A DNA stretch of 55,206 bases from Onchocerca volvulus (GCA_000499405.2 HG738157.1:1-55206), one strand, 5' to 3'; shown: positions 24,208 through 35,188, numbered from the stretch's first letter. Numbers and translations are program-made. The notes: generated by a model not told the origin, from the letters alone.

Positions 24208-24747
24208 CCGGGAAACTTTGTATCGTGGCACGTAGAATCTCAAACTTTGGTAATTAAACCTTTTTTCATGGGAAAACTTGAAAACGCAAAACAAAAGATG
24301 ATCACAAACATTGCATCAGTAAAGTATCATTATTACAAATATCATATCAATAAAACATAGTAAAATAATTGATGAAATTGAAACTAGTATAATAAAAAGA
24401 GTAGTAAGGAAGTTTAAATAACTGCGACGTAGAGACCAGCCACTCGTTGGCATGGTTAAATTCAAAAATGGTAGAAAAAGAAAGGATTGATATTGTATCC
24501 ATATGCGCTTTTGTTGATGCAATACAGTTAGCCTTTGTTACCAGTTGGATTTTTGTCGGAGAAATGCTGACAGCTTGTGTGGTAGCTGGTCCTTTGTTAG
24601 CGCAATGCAGCTAGTCTTTTAAACTTATTTTAATGCAAATTAGATTGCGAAGTCAAAAAAAAAAAAATGAGTGTAGCTTGCAGAAATGTTACTGCTCATT
24701 TGTATAGCAAGGAAAAAATATCTTTCCGGTCTTCAGTTGTTCTGACA
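24208..24747 (-). repeat. 3' LTR of the BEL/Pao element (copy C)
   Basis: 540 bases. On the minus strand it runs from TGTCAGAACAACTGAAGACC to TTTCCCGGCA (normally CCCGACA). It holds AATAAAAAAAGG-like decay where the other copies show AATAAAGG. It lacks the AGAAGAGCCG insertion found in the 5' LTR. Confidence 0.92.
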
Positions 24748-26466
24748 TTCCCGACTGAAGGGATTGGACTCTTTCAGGGTGTAGAAAGCAGAGAACATAA
24801 CTTCGGGGTTCTGATCCCTTCGATCGTTGTTTTGAGATAGGTTCATTCTCGTTATCCAGCAAAGACGCTCGTATTGTTTCTATAGGGATAGCCAGGACTT
24901 CTCTATGATTTGATGGTTTCATGATATGTTTACTTGGTGTTGCTTCTGGTACGCGATTTTTTGTGGTACTTCTTGTTCGCCGCGCAATAGGTTCTTCCTG
25001 TTTGCTTTCGTGTGTTGATTTCTCGAGCACTGGTGATTGGCTTCTTGAGTTGAAAACATCATCAACTTTTAAAGGACATAAAGAGTTTATTGGTCTAGTG
25101 AGAAGTCTTCCATGTGGCATTTCTAACCTTCCCATCCTTTCCTTTCTTTATTTCCTTGATCCTAGCTAATTTCCACATTCCACGAGGAACATCGAGTTCA
25201 TTAACTAGTACTATTTCTTTTTCGCGTGGTATTCTGGTTTCTACATTCTTGGGAAATGGATGTTGTCTTTGAGTTCTTTCTTTGAGACTGGGTAAATATT
25301 CTTTTTTCCAGGTTTCCCAGAATGTATCCAAGACTTTGAGTGTATTCGACCAATGTCTAATAAGTTATTCCTTGTTATTTAGTTTATGAGGAATAAATTC
25401 CTCTTGGTCATCATCGCTGACGAATGGTGTAATTAAGGAGGCATTAGGTGAGATGAAATCGATTGGCCGTATAATTATGCAATCGTCAAAATTTATGTTA
25501 GAAAATGGTCGAGTATTGAGTATTCCCTCTATGTCGGTTATTAAAGTTATTGATTCTCTCTCCCACAGTAGCCTCCTACCGATGGCTCTTTTCATAGCTC
25601 TTTTCGTTAATCCAATGATTCTCTCATAAACTCACTCCAAGGAGCTCTTGGTACTATATTTTTTCAGATCATTCCTTTTTTCGCGAAGAAATTCGTTAGC
25701 TTAATATCCTGTTCCTTCATAGTCTTGAAAGCTAATTGAAATTGACTTTCATTGTCACTTAAGACTGACTCAGGACAACCTCGTCGGGCAATGAATCTTC
25801 TAAAGATGTGCAGAAAGCATTCAACGGATAAGTTGTCTGCTAATTCCAAATGCACCGCTCTGGTTGTGAAACACGTAAATAGAGCTACCCATTTTTTCGT
25901 CAACCCACTATCAATTTTTACCGAGAGAGGACCCAAGTAGTCTAGACCTACATGTGCAAAGGTTCTAGATCGAGTGACTCGATTTTCTGGGAGAACGGGC
26001 ATATCCGGAAGTTGGAACGGTTTGGTAGTCCACCGTTTGCAAGCCCTACACTTCTTGATGAATGTTTTAACTTCACTTCTGCCTTTAGGGCATCCAGAAT
26101 TTACGTCGAATTTCTGCAAGTGTATGAGCAATTCCAGCATGGAACATCGTGATGCTGTTGTATGAGGAGCTCAGTTACTGGGTCGTGTCTTGGAAGATAA
26201 ATGGAACGTTTAATGCTTTCTTTTGATTCTGAGTTCTCTAATCGACTTAGGGATCTCCACAAACTTTGATCGTCGCGATACAAATTCCATTTTTCCCTTT
26301 CTTCTTCGGTGATACCTTCGGCTTGTGCTTGTTTGATTAATATCAACTCTGCAAAGTTATAGTCTTCACTTGTAAATCTTTCTTTTTCAGTTGATAATGT
26401 TTGTAACCATTTGAATTTTCCTTTTGATGTTAATTTGATGAATTTAAGAACTCTAACAGTGAACAA
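24748..26466 (-). pseudogene. BEL/Pao pol, integrase region
   Basis: Integrase joins element cDNA to host DNA. The N-terminal zinc-binding region spans a frame shift near 26140 ([18 protein letters not shown], then [21 protein letters not shown]). The core carries the first aspartate in [10 protein letters not shown], the second in VLSDNESQF (frame 25664-26140), and the glutamate in TDIEGILNTRPF (frame 25365-25595), so the DDE triad is present but in different frames. The C-terminal part (KKEYLPSLKERTQ..., 25331-25095) shifts again to PHGRLLTRPINSLCPL (24.99-25.13 kb) and runs open into the LTR. Frame breaks near 26140, 25650, 25340 and 25130 inactivate it. Confidence 0.9.
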
Positions 26467-26513
26467 TTTTTGACAATTTTAGCCATTTGCTAAAACGACT
26501 TCCATTTATGAGT

Positions 26514-28382
26514 TTAAAATTCTCGTTGATGAGAGTCAATCTTTGCAATGGTCTTTTCTTCTGGCTCTTCGATCTCCTCTTTAAAATTGAATTCCCATTG
26601 CGGCCAACTGGATTCGTTTTCTTTTAACCATGAGGGTCCATACCACCACAGTTCATTCTTCCCTAATTTTCGCGAAGATATTCCTTTTGTTGCAATATCC
26701 ACGGGATTATGTTCACTTGGGATGTATCGGAATAAAAATTTTGGTTCCCTTATTTCCTCGACACGATTTTGTACGAATCGTGGTAAGAGTCTGGAATAGC
26801 TTTGAATCCAGTGAATAGCACACTTGGAATCGGACCATAGAGTTACCGCCGTGGTTTCCAACTCCAATTGCTTGATGACGAAGCGTGCTGCTCGCACTCT
26901 TATGAGTGTCGCTAATAATTCTAGTCGAGGTATAGTCATCCCTTGAATTGGGGCGATACGAGATTTAGCAAAGACTAGGAGTGTTTCTATTTCTTGATTT
27001 CTATGACTTCGGAGATATACTGCTGCAGAGTATGCTACACTGGATGCATCTGTGAAGACATGGACTTGAATTTGGCTTGAATAGTCGATAACGAATCGCG
27101 GAAGCTCCCTTATGTTTGTTGGCTAGTCAGATATGAAAGAATTCCATATCTCAGTATCTTCGTCGCTGATGATTTGATCCCAGGCATGGTTCTTTTTCCA
27201 CAGATTTTGCAGGAATAATTTGAATCGAATCATCATTATGACTAGGAATCCCAAAGGATCATATTGAGAGGCAACAAATTGTAAGACTGTTCTTTTAGTT
27301 AGTTCCTTTCCAGTCCGTGGTTTTGCTGTTAACTGAATATTGTCCCTTACATAATCCCAATTAATACCAAGGACTTTCTTTACATCCATGTTTGCTCGAT
27401 CTTGTTCGGCAATTTCGGTGTTGAAGTTTTCGTCATTTAACAGGAGTTCTCGGATATTCATTGCAGCATCGTCAAAAATGGATTTTGTTTCTTCATATTT
27501 CCGTAAAGCTTCTTCTGTATTCATGGCTGATAATATGATGCTATCCATATAGAGATTCTTCCTAATTTCTAGTGCGAGTTTGGTTTCATTGTTTTGAAGG
27601 TAATGATTGAGCGTCGCAGATAGTAAAAAAGGCGATGAGATCACCAAAAGGAACTCTTTTGAAACGATATCGTTTCAGATTTTCTTCGGTAACTGCACTA
27701 TGAATATCTTTTAACCAGAGAAACCTGGTACAGTTCCTATCCGATGGATGGAGTTCCAGTTGTAAGAACGCCTTTTCAACATCAGCAATAATTACATTCT
27801 TCATCATTCGGAAGCGTAATAATATTCCTACCAAATCTGGAAGCATGATAGGTCCACGATAGAGAACTTCATTCAAACTTCGTGTACCTTTAAGGTGAGC
27901 GGATGCATCATGGACGATTCTGAGTTTTGTTATAGGTTTGTGTGGAGCTATAACTTCGTGGTGAGGCAAATAGTGAATCATACCTGCTTGGTCCATGTCC
28001 GGGTGTACTTTCTCTATTATATCTGAATGTAGTTGATCCTGGATGGTTGTATCGTATTGGTGTAGCAATCGTTCGTCTGCCTGCAATCGTTTGATTAGTA
28101 TTTTTAGTCGACCAAAGCATAGGCCAAAATTGCTTGCCAACTTGACCTTTGCTTCTTTCCATGGCCAACAGACTTGGTATCTCCCGTTATGTTTAGAGAT
28201 GCTTTCTTTTGTTCCAAAGTCTTTTCATCGTCTTCGGCGTTATATTGCTCTTGAATACATATGAATTCCAATTTCCAGAATTGGTCGATGTCCGGACCAG
28301 TGATATTGGTCACACAAATTGGCTCGGTTTTGTCTGAATCAGGAACTGGGATGCCAGTTATATATCCACTTCCAGCTAACAT
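26514..28382 (-). pseudogene. BEL/Pao pol, reverse transcriptase and RNase H
   Basis: Reverse transcriptase and RNase H copy the element RNA into DNA. The RT start is at 28140 (DERLLHQYDTTIQDQLHSDI, HYLPHHEVIAPHKPITKLRI, VIIADVEKAFLQLELHPSDR). The catalytic D of ADVEKAF is kept. A one-base shift near 27647 leads to [12 protein letters not shown] and LYMDSIIL, where the usual YVDD box has lost its second aspartate. A TAG at 27123-27125 then interrupts the frame. RNase H-like sequence follows in the same frame: VHVFTDASSVAYSAAVYLR, MTIPRLELLATL, LWSDSKCAIHWIQ. The upstream piece 28104-28382 (GYITGIPVP..., [13 protein letters not shown]) is the linker between protease and RT. Confidence 0.92.
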
Positions 28383-28887
28383 AGGTCCAAGCTTGGTGTG
28401 GAGTAAGGAAAATCCGGATTTTAAATTTCGCGCCTTTTCTATTTCGACGAATTTGAAGAAGATGGTCAGTCACGATGAGTATATCAGGTTGTTTCCAATA
28501 ACTCTTTGGGCCATCTAGTTGGTCCTGGTCAGTTTTGGAGGCTAGATCATGATCAGTTAGGTTGACTACTTGTAACTTGTTTGTCAAGTAGTCATTGACC
28601 TCAAACCTGATAACTTCTCTTTCTCCTATTTTTGCAGCAATTTCTACTCTGGTTGTGAGATACGGCTTTGGTAATTTATTGCCGAATGAAGCAATTCGTA
28701 TCTCATTTTCATATCCTTTAAGATTAAATCGATTTGCGAGACTTTTGGATACAAAAGATAATTGAGAGCCACAGACAAATAATTCTAGGACTTTTTCTTG
28801 AATTTTCGGCATTTTAGGATTACTCACTGTGATTTCTTTGCCCAGGAGTAAAATTTCCTTAGCTCCTTGATTCGACTTTCGTGTCAT
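28339..28887 (-). pseudogene. BEL/Pao pol, aspartic protease region
   Basis: The element protease would cut the Gag-Pol polyprotein. The frame carries LELFVCGSQLSFVSKSLANR, where the family has a catalytic aspartate (LLDxGSQ.SF): here it is V. Relics 2 and 3 keep LLDIGSQ and VFDIDSQ at the same place. The region ends in ...[14 protein letters not shown], after which a shift leads to the next frame. Its ATG overlaps the gag stop (ATGA at 28884-28887), probably a chance result of the indel that separated gag from pol. Confidence 0.85.
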
Positions 28888-30290
28888 TGAATTGATCGAA
28901 GTTGGCGGACTTGACTTTTGATTACTTGGTCTGACATCTTGTACGTCATATTTGGTATGACATAATGCACTATTATGAGGACCTTTGCAATAAAAACATT
29001 TTCGTTGATTTTATTGCAATCCTTTGTCTTATGTCCTTTGTGAAGACAATTAACGCATGCTTTGTTTACTCCCAAACTTTCCAATCCTTGTTTGAGGTTG
29101 GGATACTCTTGGCAATCGGTATCCCAATGTTTTTTGATGCAAAAGATGCAGAGTCTCCTTGGTTTGTAAATTGCAACTTTTTTTGAATCGGTACCTTCTC
29201 TTTGACCCTTTGGATTAGGCTGTTTGATCGCGACCAGGGCAGATGTTTCTCCTCTAGTGTTGTATGGAAACTTGTGAGGCTTACCTTCATCTAAATTCTT
29301 TGCCTTTCCACTACTAGAGAGTTGATTTCTAGCGACTTCTTGGCTTCTTTCAACCAATTTCCCAAGGAATGATCGGAGTTTCGCAACCGACCATACCTTT
29401 TGTTCCTTCTTTTGTTGATATATTTTATCTATGATCCAATTCGGCAGTCTCGTTTCAATGATGTTTTCATTGCTAGAATGTTCTAGGTTTTTCACCAAGG
29501 GCTTCCAACTGTCTAAGTACCCTTTCTATGGCTTCAATCGTGGTTTTCCAATCTCTTTCATTTCTTTTGATGGACTCTAGTTTCTTGTAGAGGGACTTCT
29601 TGATAGTAGATGACTTTCCGTATTTATTGATTAGAATGTCTCTTATGACTTCATAGTTTTCGGGAGCGATGTCATAGCCTCTTGTAGCTAGCAAAGCTTC
29701 CCCTCGAAGGCAAGAGAGTAAATAATTTAACTTTTGAACAACTGGGATCGGATGCATGTGACCTGCAGCCACGAAGCCACTCCAAAATTGTCTCCACAAT
29801 CTCGGACCGCCACTGAATGTTGGCAATGGTAGTTGAGGTAGGTTTACGGTTTGTGGCACTGTTTGCGATATTTGCTGTGGATCTGGCAATTTTTTTGGGC
29901 TCTTTTTAATTTTTGAAGTATTGCCACCACAGAATCTTGGTAATTTTAGAGCCACAACTGTTTCTTTACCACTATTTAATAAGGTTAGAATACCTTTCTC
30001 TTTGATAACCGTCGCACATTTTTCTCCCTCTTCTTTCTTCTTCAACGATGTCGAAACTTTCTGGATGAGTACCAGCCATTTTTCGTTGTTGGATTCAATT
30101 ACGCCAAGTATAGATCGAGGAGTTTGATTTTCGGATTGAGGACTATTCTTCTCGCCTCGCATTGTTTGGAAAGTTCGTTATTTGCTAATTATTCATCGAG
30201 AGGCGATAAATCCAATCCTTTGATTTCTTCGATAATTTGTTCCAATTTCTGCTTAGTAGGTTCTATGTTGACGATTATACTGTCAGACAT
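28884..30290 (-). pseudogene. BEL/Pao gag
   Basis: Gag forms the particle and binds element RNA. The likely original start is the ATG at 30290 (MSDSIIVNIEPTKQKLEQII), 27 bases from the LTR; a TAA near 30190 and a shift follow. The frame 29473-30162 has the capsid-like part (NLPQLPLPTFSGGPRLWRQF, GYDIAPENYEVIRDILINKY, RVLRQLEALGE). A shift near 29485 leads to 28884-29498, which has WSVAKLRSFLGKLVE and two zinc knuckles: CIFCIKKHWDTDC (one residue short) and CVNCLHKGHKTKDC. Two frame breaks and one stop inactivate it. Confidence 0.92.
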
Positions 30291-30291
30291 G

Positions 30292-30309
30292 TCCCGGCTC
30301 GTGACACCA
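30292..30309 (-). promoter_or_regulatory. Primer-binding site of the BEL/Pao element
   Basis: On the minus strand TGGTGTCACGAGCCGGGA lies 7 bases inside the 5' LTR. It starts TGG, the complement of a tRNA CCA end. I cannot name the tRNA with confidence. Confidence 0.7.
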
Positions 30310-30316
30310 AAAATAA

Positions 30317-30861
30317 TGTCGGGAAACTTTGTATCGTGGCCCGTAGCATCTCAAACTGGGTAATTAAACCTTTATTCATAAGAAAACTTGATAACGCAAA
30401 ATCCGACGATAACAAACATTGCATCAGTAAAGCATCATTATTACAAATATCATATTAATAAAACGTAGTGAAATTAATAGTGAAATTACTAATATAATAA
30501 TAAGAGTAGTAAGAAAAGTTTAAATAAGTGCGACGTAGAGACCAGCCACTCGTTGGCACGATTAAATTTGAAAATGGTAAAAAAAGGAAGGATTGGTAAT
30601 GTATCCAGATGCGCTTTTGTTAACGCAAGAAGAGCCGATACAGTTAGCCTTTGTTACCAGTTGGATTTTTGTCGGAGAAATGCTGACAGCTTGTGTGGTA
30701 GCTGGTCCTTTGTTAGCGCAATGCAATTAGTCTTTTAAACTTATTTTAATGCAAATTAGATTGCGAAATCAAAAAAAAAAAGAGTGATAGCTTGCAGAAA
30801 TGTTACTGCTCATTTGTATTCCGAGGAGAAAATCTCGTTCCGGACTTCAGTTGTTCAGAAA
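30317..30861 (-). repeat. 5' LTR of the BEL/Pao element (copy D)
   Basis: 545 bases. On the plus strand it starts TGTCGGGAAACTTTG; the other end is decayed (GTTCAGAAA for GTTCTGACA). It carries the AGAAGAGCCG insertion and ATCCGACGATAACAAAC, both shared with copy B at 11.96 kb but not with its partner LTR at 24.2 kb. Confidence 0.92.
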
Positions 30862-31958
30862 AACTCAGCCCAACTCGACTCGATATAACTCAGCTCAACT
30901 CGCCTAGACTCACTGATGGTATTTGACTGTGGATCGACATCACTCACCATGATTCAAATATATTCGCGACAGAATTGTGTCCGACCAAGTAAGCTAACGT
31001 TGTGAAGTAGCATTATCGCCAGTATTCAACCACCAAAAACCGGATTAGCCTTTTTTCTTAAAGAGACAAACTCCCTAGAATTCCAATCTCCAGAACCCAA
31101 ACTCCTCTTTAGATTAACAGGGAATCTCTTATACAACAAAGAAACAAGTACTCGAAGACAAATTCGATAGGGTCCAATCATCCGTTAAAGAGCTTGAAGA
31201 TGCCTATGACACATAAGTTATTCAGACCATCACTGAGACAATAAAAGGGAAGATGAAGAAAAGACTTACGAAGAGGTCATAGAGAGCAAAACGGACTATT
31301 CCGAATAATTCATGAAGGAAAAAAAGCGCTTATAACTTTAACAAGATATAAGGATGACACTGAGCAAAAATGGAGCAGTTAATTAAAAGAAAGAGTAAGG
31401 AAGAGGCAAAAATAATTCCTCCTTCAAACCTTACTGTCAATCTTTCTCAACCCTCCCTACCTGCCTTCAATTGTGACTCCAGACAATGGCGGCAGTTCTG
31501 GAGCAGTTTCAATGCAGCATCCAGCCATAAAAATTTCCGGAATTCAAAAATTGAATTATTTGTTTTCATGTTTTAGAGGTAATGCTTTACAAGTTGTATC
31601 AGGCTACGAAATAACACTGAAAATTACGAAGTAATTAGACGATTGCTTAGAGATAAATATGGAGGCCCCTCGACAATAACGACGATATTATACAATGAAC
31701 TCCAAACCATCAAAAGGAATGAAAAGGAATGGATTGCTACGATCGAAAATACAGATCGAGTGCTTCGCCAATTGGAAGCCATAGGAGAAAATTGGAGCAT
31801 TCAAGTATCGAAACTATGATAGAGAGTAAGTTGTCAGAACAACTGAAGATCAAAAATTGAATTTTTCTCTAAATTGCAAATAAGAAGTAACATTTCTCAG
31901 ATTATACATTTTTTTTTTTCGATTTGTAACTTAATTTACATAAAATATGAACCTTTCG

Positions 31959-32058
31959 GCATCTTGCTAACACAGGGTTAGCGACATCTTGCTAACAAAG
32001 GGTTAGCGGCATCTTGCTAACAGAGGGCTAGCGGTATCTTGCTAGCAAAAATCCAGAC
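31959..32058 (+). repeat. 25-bp tandem repeat, four copies, in the LTR
   Basis: ATCTTGCTAACAAAGGGTTA starts at 31961, 31986, 32011 and 32036, an exact 25-base period with a few substitutions. It lies 25-120 bases upstream of the TATA-like box, in the part of the LTR expected to act as U3 promoter or enhancer. Confidence 0.85.
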
Positions 32059-32072
32059 GCATTGTGCTAACA

Positions 32073-32094
32073 AAGGTGCATATATAAGCACCTT
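32073..32094 (+). promoter_or_regulatory. TATA-like box inside a palindrome
   Basis: AAGGTGC and GCACCTT form a 7-base stem with ATATATAA as the loop. The position between the tandem repeats and the polyadenylation-like signal fits the LTR core promoter. Confidence 0.6.
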
Positions 32095-33845
32095 GAACCC
32101 TTTCCTTTTTCGCTTTTAAATTTATCGATTCTCACGACAGGCCGTTTATTCTATCCAGTATTCCGATTTTTCATACCATTAATCGTGCTATATTTACTAG
32201 TAATGTTTGTAATATTCATGCCTTATTGTTGCAATGTTTGTAAGATTCGCGTTCTGTATTATCAAGTTTTTCTTCTAATAAAGGTTTAAATAGCCAAGTT
32301 TGAGATTCTACGCGCTACAACACAAAATTTCCCGACATAAGTTACCATTATGAGTTCTGAATAAGGTAGATACTCAAAAGAAAGTGGAGGTGTCTTAGTC
32401 AATTTCAAAAACTTAGAGAGTTTCTGTCGAATATAGTTCATGTAACACAACAGGTCAGGAATTGTCCCCATTTTTCCACATTTACGGACACTGAAGTTAC
32501 AATCAACAAGTTAGAACGAAAACCGAGATGATCCTGGAGAAAAATCAGCGTTGTCTATGGCACGTTGCAATCAAAACTCTCATCATCTGTGGCTCGAAGC
32601 AATTAACATTTATCACAACTCACTATAAGTAGAAGCAGGGCGTGCATATTCTGTACTCGAGATCATTGGTATAACGAAGCGACGTCTATCCAACTGTAAA
32701 TGGCAGAAGGAATCGTCTCAATTTGCTAAAAAAAAATGCCCGATATGCTTTAAAGACAGCCAAAATGGCGAAAGATACAAAATCAATAAACGAGGTTTTT
32801 ATTGCAAAACCCCTCAGAATAGTGTCTTATGCGATAACAGAAATAAAACTTCATCAAACGGTTTGGTCCATTCCGAAGTCAAGGATGTTCGAGAAAGTTC
32901 TCGAAATTCTCATGAAAGGGATTATTCAGCTTCTTTTTATAACCTATTATACACCACTCGAACAAATAAAAAAAAGTAGACTCTACTCTTATGCAAGGAA
33001 GTAAAGATTTTTAACCCAACTCAACCTCAACGATAAATGAAGGCCTCAACACTACTCGACATAGGTTCACAACTCTCCTTCATTTCTCAGAAGTTGTCGC
33101 ATCAATTAGAGTTAATAGAATCGGACAAATCATGAAAATAACTCCATTTGGCATGAGGAACCCAACGCTTTGTGCCACGGCTTCTGCGCAATTGAACCTG
33201 CAAACAATGGAAAACGACGTTATAAGGTATGTGTTAATGTAGTCGAACACCTAAGCAATGAACTACAGGTTGTGGATACACCAAAAATATTTCAATTTCA
33301 AGAATTAACAAGTCACACGGGGGAACCGGACATACTGATTGAAGCCGACTATTTCTTTAAGTTTATCAAATTACAAAATATACAGAGTTCAGGTTACATG
33401 TTGATACAATTAGTGGTTGATCCCATGATTACTGGGAAGTGGAGATGTAATGAAACTTTGTTACAATAATATTTCTTCACAAAATTTGGTATTTACCGCC
33501 AAGGCTGACATTTATTCAGAACTAGAAAACTATTGGAGATTAGGATCAATAGGAATTCAAGAGTCTCCAAATTATAATGATGATGAAGAAAATCTAAAAC
33601 AATTTCAAAGGGCACTGAAGAAAAAGGATGGTCTTTATCAAGTCTGCTGGCTATGGAGAGATTCTCAACAAAATTTAAGCAACAACTATGGTTTATACCT
33701 GGACGTTTAAAGAACGTAATCAAAAAATTGCAACTCGGATCGCTTCTCTAGGTATATCATAGGCATAATTGAAGAAGATCTTCACAACGACGAAGTAGGT
33801 ATCATGCATTAAAAGATAGTTTATGATATCTTCTGCATCATGAAG

Positions 33846-34466
33846 TGTCGTGAGTTTTTGTCGGATTCGTTGATGTTGATGTCAATGGTGCAAAATACAG
33901 CTAATATTTCGATTGAGGTTGTTAAAAGAAGAACGTGGTTGAGTTAAAGCGAAATATAAGAAAATGGTTGAAAAGAATAGTGGGTGGTTGAATAGGACCA
34001 AAAAATAAGTTGAAAGTTGAAGCGAATCTGGAGTTGTGATGTGTATGTAAAACTGTGAAAATGAGGAGTTGATTGTAGGGTTTTATTTTATAAAAATGAT
34101 ATCTCGTTCAATTCAATGAGGCTTAACAAATAGGAGTGAATAAGTATTACATCTGGTTTCCAAATGTTAAGGATTAAAAAGTGAATATGAACAAAAATGT
34201 AAATTTAATACAGTTAGCGGTTAATATCAAAGGAGATTACGGTGTGATATAAATGCATAGATGTGAATATGGAAATTAGAAATGTACATATGCGAACATA
34301 GATATATGAAATTCACATATGTGATCATGGATAAATGAAATGCATAAATGTGTCGATGGATAAATGACATGCACATATGTGATCATCGGCTAACATCAAA
34401 AAAAAATGGAAATCAAATCTAAAGGAATTTTGTTGGAGTTTCGCGATATCAAAAGAATTCGCGACA
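33846..34466 (-). repeat. Solo LTR, second family, inside relic 2 RT
   Basis: On the plus strand it reads TGTCGTGAGTTTTTG to AATTCGCGACA; the reverse complement matches the 19.47-kb LTR start (TGTCGCGAATT). It is flanked by TGAAG on both sides (33841-33845 and 34467-34471). Removing it and one TGAAG rejoins the RT codons ...LHHEV..., as in the intact order HHEV of the 24-31 kb element. Confidence 0.92.
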
Positions 34467-35060
34467 TGAAGTGTGGAAATTACGAGTAATGTATGATAAC
34501 TCGGTACATCAAAAGGGTTATAAAAGTCTCAACGAAGTTCTCCAAACAGGTCCTGTTATGTTACCTGATCTAGTCGGCATATTATTATAGTTTCGAATGA
34601 TGAAATTACTCATTATTGCCGACATAGAAAAAACTTTCTTATAAACAGGGTTACATCCTGATGAAAGAAATTGTACAAGAATTTTATGGGTCAAGAACTT
34701 AGGTGAGGAAGCACGGAAAAGAATGTCAAATGTTACCGATTTAAAGAGTACCGTTTGGAATGATATCGTCATCCTTAAATACCATTTAGATAATATAACA
34801 ACTAGATAACAACTAGTTTGGCATCAGAAACAAAGAACTTATATGTTGATGACATCATTTTGACTACAAGAAAGAAAAGAAAAAGGACACGGAAAAAGCA
34901 ATATATAAATATCACAAAACCAACGAAATTTTTAGAGAAGCGTCAATGAACGTCAGAGAATTTAGATATGGAATTCAACAAACGAATACATTAGAACTTA
35001 AAAGAAACTTAGTTGTCGCGAAAGTCGAGGAAACTAAAATAAACTTTATAAAAGTAAAAA

Positions 35061-35188
35061 TAAATGTTTTCCATGATTCATTAATTATTTCACTTTTATA
35101 TTTGTTTTAACTTTTCTATCTCAAATTACTTATACTATAAAAAATTGTTCTATTTGGATAGTTATGTAAATTCCTTCAGATTATATTC
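35061..35188. other. AT-rich spacer
   Basis: No signal was seen. Confidence 0.3.

Larger units (their letters stand above)
24208..30861 (-). mobile_element. Full-length, degenerate BEL/Pao retrotransposon
   Basis: About 6.65 kb on the minus strand in the order 5' LTR (30317-30861), primer-binding site, gag with two zinc knuckles, protease, reverse transcriptase, RNase H, integrase, 3' LTR (24208-24747). This order and the gag (DUF1759-like) and integrase types fit BEL/Pao. AACTC occurs directly outside both LTRs as a 5-base target duplication, although this word is common in the host repeat. Frame breaks in every domain, a stop in pol and altered catalytic residues show that it cannot transpose by itself. 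Confidence 0.92.
23744..30971 (+). repeat. Second-family LTR split by a full-length BEL/Pao element
   Basis: The left part (23744-24207) begins TGTAGCGAATTCGGTATCAC, matching the 19.47-kb LTR start, and runs into its CTCAACTCGAC-type tail. The right part (30862-30971) resumes in that tail (AACTCAGCCCAACTCGACTC) and ends ATATTCGCGACA. Together they rebuild one LTR of about 570 bases. No second-family element genes are attached. Confidence 0.75.
31832..32337 (+). repeat. Solo BEL/Pao LTR (copy E) with perfect TAAGT duplication
   Basis: It runs from TGTCAGAACAACTGAAGATC to AAAATTTCCCGACA, the same termini as copies A-D but in plus orientation and with a different middle. TAAGT flanks it on both sides (31827-31831 and 32338-32342). 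Relic 1 at about 13410-13420 shows the empty site with one TAAGT. It has TATATAA at about 32081 and AATAAA at 32278-32283. Confidence 0.93.
31040..35060 (+). pseudogene. BEL/Pao gag-pol relic 2, with two nested solo LTRs
   Basis: A plus-strand remnant without its own LTRs. Readable in order: gag N-terminus (QSSVKELEDAYDT, about 31170-31210), LTVNLSQPSLPAFNCDSRQW and RQFWSSFNAA (about 31430-31520), the WSVxKLR region, a decayed zinc-knuckle region (about 32720), protease LLDIGSQLSFISQKL (about 33055-33100), the GIQESPNYNDDEENLKQFQ linker (about 33550-33605), RT IIEEDLHNDEVGIMH and YKSLNEVLQTGPVMLPDLVG, then NLYVDDIILTTR near 34835-34870. The catalytic YVDD box is intact here. RNase H and integrase are missing. 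Solo LTRs sit at 31832-32337 and 33846-34466. Confidence 0.88.

Noticed and set aside
26548..26818. Plus-strand frames within the BEL/Pao element
   Set aside because: They are shadows of RNase H-region coding on the minus strand.
28884..28887. ATGA overlap of gag stop and protease start as a deliberate translational coupling
   Set aside because: Other frame breaks occur all along the element, and BEL/Pao elements normally have one gag-pol frame; a random indel is simpler.
24203..30866. AACTC target duplication as proof of the element ends
   Set aside because: It is accepted only as support. AACTC and CTCAAC words are frequent in the host LTR tail, so a chance match is possible.
31959..32058. 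The 25-bp repeats as a CRISPR array
   Set aside because: There are no spacers between repeats; it is a simple tandem repeat inside a eukaryotic LTR.
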